From NCBI GenBank assembly GCA_023416655.1, contig JAEZHK010000090.1:1-53896 (forward strand): 53,896 bases of DNA, given 5' to 3'. The DNA comes from Bacillota bacterium. Lineage in GTDB: Bacteria; Bacillota; Clostridia; Christensenellales; Aristaeellaceae. Numbering within the stretch: the stretch's first letter is position 1; every line of letters starts with the position of its first letter. This document shows positions 41,689 to 48,670 of this stretch, piece by piece. The notes under the pieces are model-generated. The model was not told where the DNA came from. It saw only the letters and a list, made by a program, of their open reading frames with translations, and did no database searches. Position numbers and translations under genes: made by a program.

Positions 41689-42241
41689 TTGAAACCCCCT
41701 GCGCCATCCGGGCGGCTTTTGTTTTGAGCCACCGGGCATTCTGGTCTTGAGGCGCGGGTTTGAAACGGCGTCTGGAAGACCGAACGTCATTATAGTACCA
41801 GCGCCGCCATTCGTCAATGGTGATATGGTTATGTATCTACCTTATATATAAAGCCTCACATGGGGGCATTTTCGCCGCTCGCCCCGTTTTCGACCCGCCT
41901 TTGTATACCCGTCATCGGCCCGTTGCAAGCCCGTTTTTGTCGTTTTGGAAGCTGTCCGGCGGGCTTGCCCCGGGCTGATAGAAATCATTTGCGAATCTTA
42001 GCTTGCCGTGAAAATCAATGCGTATCCAATGATCGATTGACTAAGGGAAAGCAAACCAGCAATTCAAACCAGAAATGTGGACGAATGTATGCACACATTC
42101 GAAAATTTGAATTGGAGCATGTGAAAACCCGTCAAAAATGCGAAGCAAATTCATAAAGAATTCGCTTTTCCTACTTTATTTTTTGGGCACGCGTGTGGTA
42201 TAATTAGGATGGCCGATTTTGAGATGCAAGGAGCGGAAAAC
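41689..42241. other. Divergent intergenic region hydrogenase operon / pckG
   Basis: 553 bp. Besides the hydrogenase promoter it contains the pckG -10 TATAAT (42199-42204; weak -35). An AT-rich stretch from about 41980 to 42190 holds a 7-bp hairpin (42082-42088 with 42095-42101) and inverted AATTC/GAATT motifs around 42150-42165. No open frame with a ribosome binding site was found. It may hold operator sites coordinating the two units, but none matches a regulator I recognise. Confidence 0.5.
41789..41817 (-). promoter_or_regulatory. Promoter of the hydrogenase operon
   Basis: TTGACG (41812-41817), 17 bp, TATAAT (41789-41794) on the minus strand. It gives a ~95-nt leader before the first subunit gene. 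Confidence 0.8.
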
Positions 42242-44032
42242 ATGACGAAGAACAAGAAACTTTTGCAGTGGATAGACGAAGTCAAAGATATGTGCAAGCC
42301 GGATGCCATATACTGGTGCGACGGCTCTGAGGAGGAATATCAGCGCCTGCTCAAGGGCATGGTCGATTCCGGCATGGCCATCCCGCTGAACCCGGAGAAG
42401 CGCCCCGGATGCTACCTGTTCCGCAGCCATCCGTCGGATGTGGCCCGCGTCGAAAACCGCACGTACATCGCCTCCCAAAGCAAAGAGGACGCCGGCATCA
42501 CCAACAACTGGGTGGATCCGGTTGAACTGAAAAAGACGATGACGGGCTTCTACACCGGCTGCATGAAGGGCCGTACGATGTATGTAATCCCGTTCTCGAT
42601 GGGCCCCATCGGCTCCCCCATTTCCAAAATCGGCGTGGAACTCACCGACAGCCCCTACGTCGTGGTCAATATGCGCATCATGACCCGCATCGGCACCCAG
42701 GTGCTGAATGTTCTGGGTGATGACGGCGAATTCGTGCCCTGCCTGCATTCCGTGGGCGCGCCGCTTGAGCCGGGCCAGAAGGATTCCAGCTGGCCTTGCG
42801 CGCCGATCGAGCAGAAGTACATCAGCCATTTCCCCGAGGAGCGCACGATCTGGTCCTACGGCTCCGGCTACGGCGGAAACGCGCTGCTTGGCAAGAAGTG
42901 CTTCGCGCTGCGCATCGCGTCCGTCCAGGCCCGCGACGAGGGCTGGCTGGCCGAGCACATGCTGGTGCTGCGCCTGACCGATCCGAAGGGCACCGTCAAG
43001 TACATCACCGGCGCGTTCCCCAGCGCCTGCGGCAAGACCAACCTCGCCATGCTGATCCCGACCATTCCCGGCTGGAAGGTCGAGACTGTCGGCGACGACA
43101 TCGCCTGGATGAAGTTCGGCAAGGACGGCCGCCTCTACGCCATCAACCCCGAAGCGGGCTTCTTCGGCGTGGCGCCGGGCACCTCGATGGACTCCAACCC
43201 CAACGCGATGCACACCATCACCAAGAACACCATCTTCACCAACGTCGCACTGACCGACGACGGCGACGTGTGGTGGGAGGGCATCGGCACCCCCGCGCCG
43301 GCGCACCTGATCGACTGGAAGGGCAACGACTGGACGCCCGACAGCAAGGAACCGGCCGCCCATGCCAACGCCCGCTTCACCACGCCCGCCAGCCAGTGCC
43401 CGTCCATCGCGCCCGAGTGGGAAGACCCGAACGGTGTGCCGATCTCCGCGATCCTGATCGGCGGCCGCCGTCCGTCCACCATCCCGCTGGTCAACGAGAG
43501 CTTCGACTGGAAGCACGGCGTGTTCCTCGGCTCCATCATGGGCTCGGAGATCACCGCCGCCGCCATCTCCGCCAAGATCGGCCAGGTTCGCCGCGATCCC
43601 TTCGCGATGCTGCCCTTCATCGGCTACAACGCGACGGACTACCTCAAGCATTGGCTTGAAATCGGCGAGGCGACCGATGCCGACAAGCTGCCCAAGATCT
43701 TCTACGTCAACTGGTTCCGCAAGAGCGAAGGCAAGTTCATCTGGCCGGGCTACGGCGAAAACAGCCGTGTGCTCAAGTGGATCGTGCAGCGTGTGTGCGG
43801 CGAGATCGGCGCGCAGGAGACCCCCATCGGCAACCTGCCGAAGGCGGAAGACCTGGACGTCGGCGGCCTCAACCTCAAGCCGGGCGCGCTGGATGAGCTT
43901 TTGACGGTCGACCGCGAAGGCTGGCTGGAAGAGCTCGCGTCCATCAAGGAATACTACGCCACCTTCGAAGGCAAGCTGCCCAAGGAGATGTACGACCAGC
44001 TCGACGCGCTGGAGAAGCGCCTCAAGGCCTGA
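42242..44032 (+). CDS. pckG: Phosphoenolpyruvate carboxykinase (GTP)
   Basis: 596 residues. Interconverts oxaloacetate + GTP and PEP + GDP + CO2. Kinase motif FPSACGKTNLAML, metal site VGDDIAWMKF, AINPEAGFFGVAPGTS, and the guanine/active-site segment GGRRPSTIPLVNESFDW are all present, with GYNATDYLKHWL near the C-terminus. Start at 42242 (MTKNKKLLQW) after AAGGAGC; the upstream in-frame ATG at 42209 would lie at or before the predicted transcription start. In fermenters it may run in either direction. A textbook terminator follows. Confidence 0.97.
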   Translation: MTKNKKLLQWIDEVKDMCKPDAIYWCDGSEEEYQRLLKGMVDSGMAIPLNPEKRPGCYLFRSHPSDVARVENRTYIASQSKEDAGITNNWVDPVELKKTMTGFYTGCMKGRTMYVIPFSMGPIGSPISKIGVELTDSPYVVVNMRIMTRIGTQVLNVLGDDGEFVPCLHSVGAPLEPGQKDSSWPCAPIEQKYISHFPEERTIWSYGSGYGGNALLGKKCFALRIASVQARDEGWLAEHMLVLRLTDPKGTVKYITGAFPSACGKTNLAMLIPTIPGWKVETVGDDIAWMKFGKDGRLYAINPEAGFFGVAPGTSMDSNPNAMHTITKNTIFTNVALTDDGDVWWEGIGTPAPAHLIDWKGNDWTPDSKEPAAHANARFTTPASQCPSIAPEWEDPNGVPISAILIGGRRPSTIPLVNESFDWKHGVFLGSIMGSEITAAAISAKIGQVRRDPFAMLPFIGYNATDYLKHWLEIGEATDADKLPKIFYVNWFRKSEGKFIWPGYGENSRVLKWIVQRVCGEIGAQETPIGNLPKAEDLDVGGLNLKPGALDELLTVDREGWLEELASIKEYYATFEGKLPKEMYDQLDALEKRLKA

Positions 44033-44068
44033 TCGCCCGTAGCGTCGCAATAACCCAATAGGTCACCG

Positions 44069-44101
44069 CGCCGGAAATCCGCAAGGGTTTCCGGCGTTTT
44101 T
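44069..44101 (+). terminator. Intrinsic terminator of pckG
   Basis: 12-bp stem with one G-T pair (44069-44080 with 44085-44096), GCAA tetraloop, five T's. Confidence 0.92.
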
Positions 44102-44308
44102 CTGTGCGGCGTCAGAGCTCCGTCGGGGATGGCGCATGGATCGATTGTGATGAGGCAGTCGTCGTATTACCATAGAAAAGCCATGTCAATGCCATATTTG
44201 GTTAAATCTCCGCGCGCTAATGACAGCAGATTCCAGCCGTAGTATCATGGCGTTGGAAAATTAGAAAGTTGTCTAAATATCTAAGGGGACCATGAGGAGA
44301 AGGGTATT

Positions 44309-45139
44309 ATGAACATTCCGGCGCTGTCCATCCTGTGCATGTCGGTTTCCGCGCTATTGTCCATCGGGGTTCCGATCGGGCTTTTGATCTATTTCAGCAA
44401 GAAGTTCAAGGCGAAGGTCATGCCCGCGCTGGTCGGCGCGGCGACGTTCGTGGTGTTCGCTCTGGTGCTCGAGCGGATCATGCACCAGTTTGTCCTGCAG
44501 CCTCAGGCCGACGGTTCCACCTGGATGTCGGCCTACCCGGTTTGGTACATGCTCTACGGCTCGCTCGCGGCGGGCGTCTTTGAGGAAACCGGCCGCTTCG
44601 TGGCCTTCAAGCTCTTGAAACGGCGCTACAGCGGCATCGGGACGGGTCTCAACTACGGCGTCGGCCACGGCGGCATCGAGGCGATCCTGTTGGGTGGGCT
44701 GGCGATGATCAATGCCATCGTCCTGAGCGTCCTCGCCAATTCCGGGAACATCGTGCAGCTGACCTCCGGCCCGAACGGCGCTTTGGTCACCGCGCAGATC
44801 CAAAGCTTGGCGTCGACGCCGTCCGCCATGTTCCTGGTCTCCGGCTTCGAGCGGATGTTCGCGCTGACGATCCACATCTCGCTGTCGGTCATCGTGTTCT
44901 ACTCGGTGTACGAAAACCGCCGACTCTGGCTGTTTCCTACCGCGATCCTTCTGCACGCCCTGATCGACGCGCCGGCGGCGCTGATGCAGGTGGGCGTCCT
45001 GCACAATGTGCTGGCGCTGGAAGGCATGGTGTTCGGCTGCGCCGTGGCGCTGGCCCTGATCGCCGTCTACACGCACCGCAAGCTGAAACCGGCGGAAGTG
45101 CCGACTGTAGAGGATGGAAACGTGTATGAGAAAGTTTGA
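44309..45139 (+). CDS. YhfC family intramembrane glutamic-type endopeptidase
   Basis: 276 residues, about seven transmembrane helices. The motif AAGVFEETGRFVAFKLL (Glu-Glu...Arg) and NYGVGHGGIEAILLGG match the Rce1/CPBP-like active site of the YhfC (DUF2324) family. A third conserved segment HALIDAPAAL lies near residue 213. Probably a membrane protease; the substrate is unknown. GGAGAAGGG precedes ATG 44309. Overlaps the next gene by 14 bp, so the two act as a pair. Confidence 0.85.
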   Translation: MNIPALSILCMSVSALLSIGVPIGLLIYFSKKFKAKVMPALVGAATFVVFALVLERIMHQFVLQPQADGSTWMSAYPVWYMLYGSLAAGVFEETGRFVAFKLLKRRYSGIGTGLNYGVGHGGIEAILLGGLAMINAIVLSVLANSGNIVQLTSGPNGALVTAQIQSLASTPSAMFLVSGFERMFALTIHISLSVIVFYSVYENRRLWLFPTAILLHALIDAPAALMQVGVLHNVLALEGMVFGCAVALALIAVYTHRKLKPAEVPTVEDGNVYEKV

Positions 45140-45782
45140 GCGCATCGCGATCTCGCTGGGCATGGTTGGCATCCTGATCTACCTCTCACACACGCTGCTG
45201 GGGCGCATCCTGTGGGCCGAGTACAACCCGGTGACGATGGACATCAGCTCGCTCACGGCGGAAGGTGCGCCCAACGCGGGGCTGCTCCGGGTGCTGACCA
45301 CGGTGTATGGGCTGTGCATGATCGTTTTTGCGATTGGCATGGTGTCCCGGGCCTTCCGGAAATCTGGCGCGCTGGTGCGCGCGGGCAGCGTGACGCTCCT
45401 CGTGATGGAAGGGGTATCCATGTTCGGCTACATGCTGTTCCCGCTGTCCGGCGACAAGACGGTGCTCACGTTCGGGAACCTGATGCACATCATCGTCACG
45501 GTGGTCGTCGTGCTGACCACCATCGCCTGCGGCTTCCTGCTGGCGGCGGGCTTCCTGAAGCGGGAGAAGCTCACAGGGCTTGGCCGATTCACGCTGGTCA
45601 TGGCGGTTTTGATCACACTGACCGGCATGACGACGCCCATTGGAATGGCTTCGGGCTGGAATCTGCTGGGCGTGACCGAACGGCTGTCGATCTACTCGCT
45701 GCAGACCATGCTGTTCGTCCTCTCGGCCTACTTCACCTTCTTCAAATCGGAGCGCGTTTTACGCATAATTCCCAAGGTTTGA
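45126..45782 (+). CDS. DUF998-like polytopic membrane protein
   Basis: 218 residues with six predicted helices (about 8-26, 52-72, 85-104, 112-136, 151-172, 185-203). Loop residues SGDKTVLTFGNLMHIIVTV resemble the DUF998 family. ATG 45126 is preferred over 45114, whose ribosome site would be too close. No function known; coupled to the YhfC-like protease. A 9-pair hairpin (about 45832-45862) follows and may end the unit. Confidence 0.7.
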   Translation: MRKFERIAISLGMVGILIYLSHTLLGRILWAEYNPVTMDISSLTAEGAPNAGLLRVLTTVYGLCMIVFAIGMVSRAFRKSGALVRAGSVTLLVMEGVSMFGYMLFPLSGDKTVLTFGNLMHIIVTVVVVLTTIACGFLLAAGFLKREKLTGLGRFTLVMAVLITLTGMTTPIGMASGWNLLGVTERLSIYSLQTMLFVLSAYFTFFKSERVLRIIPKV

Positions 45783-45918
45783 CTGTTCCAGAACTGGCGG
45801 CACGGTTGCCCCAGCCTCCTATCCTGCGACAGGCCGGCTCCTTCTGGGGTCGGCTTGTTCATATTTGCATTTTTGGCCCCGGTATGGTACCATTTTCTCA
45901 TGGAGCGGAGGTGGCGGC

Positions 45919-48456
45919 ATGGACAGTTCCGGACGGGTGACTACCGGCGTTCAGGCGGTAGACCGGGTGATCGACGGGTTGCGCCTGGGCGACAACGTGG
46001 TCTGGCAAGTGGACTCGTTGGACGACTACCGTGCCTTTGTCACGCCCTTTGTGCACAGCGCGCTGGCGGCCGGGCACCGCGTGGTATACATCCATTTCGG
46101 GGATATCGCGACGCTGTGCGATCAGGCGGGCGTGGTGACCTACGCGCTGGAGGCAGGCTGCGGTTTTGAGTGCTTCGCGTCGGCGGTCAACGCCATCATC
46201 ACCGCCGAGGGCCGCGGCGTATTCTACGTGTTTGGCTGCCTGACGGAACTGCTGGGCGAATGGTGCTCCGACCTCATGATCGGAAATTTCTTCGGGATCA
46301 CCTGTCCGTACCTGTACTCGCTGGACACGGTGGCCTACTTTGCGCTGCTTAGGGGCCGTCACTCCTTCGACGCCATCGCGCGCATCCGCGAGACCACGCA
46401 GCTGCTCATTGACCTTTACAACATCGCCGGCGACATCTACCTGCACCCGCTCAAGGTGTGGGAGCGTTATTCGCCCACCATGTTCTTGCCCCACAGGCCT
46501 GTGGACGGCGACTACTCGCCGGTCACCGCCAGCGGCGAGGCGGCGAAGCTGTTTTCGCGCAGGCTCCTCGAGCGGGAGGCCGGCACGGTGGACTACTGGG
46601 ACAGGCTGTTTCTGGAGGCCCACGAAATGGAGCTGCTGCCGCGCGATCACCCGGACGTTGCCGCCATGAAAAAGCGGATCATCCCGATCCAGATCGCGAG
46701 GGAGCCGCGCATCGCAGCGCTGGCCGAGCGATACCTGTCCCTGACGGATCTGCTCACGATCAAGTCCCGGGAAATCGGCACCGGGCCGATCGGCGGAAAA
46801 TCGGTGGGCATGCTGCTGGCGCGGGCCATCCTGTCGGCAAACGGACTGGATCACCTGCTTGAGCCTCACGACTCTTACTATTTGGGCGCGGACGTGTTTT
46901 ACACCTACCTGGTGCACAACGACTGCTGGCGGCTGCGCATGCGCCAGAATACGCCGGAAGGGTACTTCGCGCTGGCCGGAGAGCTTGCGGAGCGGCTGAA
47001 CAGCGGCATTTTTCCGCACCCGATCCGGCAGCAGTTCATGCGCATGCTGGACTACTTTGGCCAGTCGCCCATCATCGTGCGCTCATCCAGCCTCTTGGAG
47101 GACAATTTCGGCAACGCCTTCGCCGGCAAGTACGAGAGCATCTTTTTGACCAACCAGGGATCGCCGGAAGAGCGGATCGTCGAGTTCGAGCGGGCGGTGC
47201 GCCGGGTTTACGCCAGCATGATGAACCCGGACGCGCTGGAGTACCGGATGAAGCGGGGACTTCTGGGCCGGGACGAGCAGATGTCGCTATTGATCCAGCG
47301 CGTGTCTGGCGACCGGCATCAAGGCTGGTTCTTTCCGCTGCTGGCGGGCGTGGGCAATTCCTACAACCTCTACGTTTGGGACGGCTCCATCGACCCGGAG
47401 GCGGGCATGATCCGCCTGGTGTTCGGGCTGGGCACCCGGGCGGTGGATCGCGTGGGCGGGGACTATTCGCGCATCGTCAGCCTTTCGAAGCCGCTCCTCT
47501 GGCCCTGCCAGACGGATGAACTCGCGTGGTTTTCTCAGCAACACGTAGATGCGCTCAGCCTCACGCGCGGCGCTTTGGAGACGGTGTACCTGCCCAGGCT
47601 CCTGGCGGATCTGCCGGACATGGAAATGTCCCTCTTCGGCGAGGACGACCGGGAAGCCCAACGCCGCGCGCGGGAACTTGGACTGAAACCGGAGCGCTAT
47701 TTCGTGCTGACGTTCCAGAAGCTGCTGAACGATACGGATTTTGTGCTTGAGATGCGGCGCATCCTCTCCTGCCTCGAGGCGGCCTATGAGTACCCGGTGG
47801 ACGTGGAATTTTCCGGCAATTTCGACGCCGCGGGCGCGCTGAATTTCAACATCCTTCAGTGCCGACCGCTGCAGACCCGCGGCGTAGGCGCGCAGGTGCA
47901 GATCCCGGAGGCCCGCGAGGAAGTCGTGCTGCTCCGGCAGACCGGCGGCTTCATGGGCGGCAACGTGCGGCTGAAGCTGGACGCGGCGGTCTATGTGGAC
48001 GCCGCGGGCTACAGCGCCCTCGGCGAGCGCGATAAGTACGCCGTCGCGCGGGAGGTCGGCAGGCTCAACGCGCTGGTCAAGCGGGAGGGGTTGAACTGCC
48101 TCCTGATCGGGCCGGGGCGCTGGGGCACCACCACCCCATCGCTGGGCGTGCCGGTCAGGTTCTCGGAGATCGCCGGGATGACCGTGCTGATGGAGGTGGC
48201 GTTCGAGTCTGCGGGGCTTTCGCCGGAACTGTCCTACGGCAGCCACTTTTTTCAGGACATGGTGGAGTCGGGGATCTTCTACACCGGCGTGTTCCCGGGC
48301 CGTGGCGACGCGCTGTTTCAGCCGGATTTGATCGCGCTCGGACAGCAGATCCCGGTGTCGGAGGCGCTCGCGGGCGTCGTCCGCGCCTTCCGCGCGCCAC
48401 TTCAACTGTATTCCGACGTGGTGTCTCAAAAGGTGCTGTGCGTGGCGGGGGAATAG
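45919..48456 (+). CDS. KaiC-like / PEP-synthase ATP-grasp fusion protein
   Basis: 845 residues. Residues ~5-180 look like a RAD55/KaiC domain (VTTGVQAVDRVIDGLRLGDN, VVYIHFGD) but with no Walker A: GDNVVWQVDSLDDY stands where GxxGxGKT should be. Residues ~290-650 match the ATP-binding domain of PEP synthase/PPDK (GGKSVGMLLARAI, SPIIVRSSSLLEDNFGNAFAGKYES, FNILQCRPLQ). A C-terminal domain (~680-845) has LLIGPGRWGTTTPSLGVPV. The phosphohistidine swivel and the PEP/pyruvate barrel are absent, so it cannot make PEP alone. GGAGG precedes ATG 45919. Role unknown; possibly a nucleotide-sensing phosphotransferase. Confidence 0.8.
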   Translation: MDSSGRVTTGVQAVDRVIDGLRLGDNVVWQVDSLDDYRAFVTPFVHSALAAGHRVVYIHFGDIATLCDQAGVVTYALEAGCGFECFASAVNAIITAEGRGVFYVFGCLTELLGEWCSDLMIGNFFGITCPYLYSLDTVAYFALLRGRHSFDAIARIRETTQLLIDLYNIAGDIYLHPLKVWERYSPTMFLPHRPVDGDYSPVTASGEAAKLFSRRLLEREAGTVDYWDRLFLEAHEMELLPRDHPDVAAMKKRIIPIQIAREPRIAALAERYLSLTDLLTIKSREIGTGPIGGKSVGMLLARAILSANGLDHLLEPHDSYYLGADVFYTYLVHNDCWRLRMRQNTPEGYFALAGELAERLNSGIFPHPIRQQFMRMLDYFGQSPIIVRSSSLLEDNFGNAFAGKYESIFLTNQGSPEERIVEFERAVRRVYASMMNPDALEYRMKRGLLGRDEQMSLLIQRVSGDRHQGWFFPLLAGVGNSYNLYVWDGSIDPEAGMIRLVFGLGTRAVDRVGGDYSRIVSLSKPLLWPCQTDELAWFSQQHVDALSLTRGALETVYLPRLLADLPDMEMSLFGEDDREAQRRARELGLKPERYFVLTFQKLLNDTDFVLEMRRILSCLEAAYEYPVDVEFSGNFDAAGALNFNILQCRPLQTRGVGAQVQIPEAREEVVLLRQTGGFMGGNVRLKLDAAVYVDAAGYSALGERDKYAVAREVGRLNALVKREGLNCLLIGPGRWGTTTPSLGVPVRFSEIAGMTVLMEVAFESAGLSPELSYGSHFFQDMVESGIFYTGVFPGRGDALFQPDLIALGQQIPVSEALAGVVRAFRAPLQLYSDVVSQKVLCVAGE

Positions 48457-48481
48457 CGCATATGGCAGGAGTCCAAGCAAG

Positions 48482-48513
48482 AGGCCCGCGGCAAGTTGCA
48501 TTGCCGCGGGCCT
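48482..48513 (+). terminator. Terminator-like hairpin after the KaiC/PPDK-like gene
   Basis: Perfect 13-bp GC-rich stem (48482-48494 with 48501-48513), six-base loop, but only TTAA after it. Confidence 0.6.
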
Positions 48514-48530
48514 TAACCATCAAAAACCCC

Positions 48531-48669
48531 TGCTCCCGTACCCAGTGCGAACACTGGTGGAAGAAACATTTCCTTCAGTCAGTGAGCCGCCCGGAAATTC
48601 CTCAGAATTTCAGGCTCACTCAGTTCTCCTGTTCGGCAGAAAGCCGCGGAGCGGATTTGTGCCGACATC
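48531..48669 (+). repeat. Multi-hairpin dispersed element, copy C
   Basis: H2 is CCAGTG-CGAA-CACTGG (48542-48557). H3 has outer stem AGTGAGC/GCTCACT (48581-48587/48614-48620) around GAAATTC-CTCA-GAATTTC (48594-48611). H4 is TCGGCA/TGCCGA (48633-48638/48660-48665) with inner CCGC/GCGG. The core CCTTCAGTCAGTG and GCGGATTT are shared with copy A. H1 is missing. It lies between convergent 3' ends. Confidence 0.75.
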
Positions 48670-48670
48670 G

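Noticed and set aside
42176..44050. A 624-codon open frame antisense to pckG, and similar long antisense frames over rtpR, cdr, hypF, pyk and the hydrogenase genes
   Set aside because: They are mirror frames created by GC-biased third codon positions. Translations are rich in R, H, G and A with no family motifs, they lack ribosome sites, and the opposite strand encodes clear enzymes.
45919..48456. Phosphoenolpyruvate synthase or pyruvate phosphate dikinase
   Set aside because: Only the ATP-grasp part is present. The catalytic phosphohistidine domain and PEP/pyruvate-binding barrel are missing.
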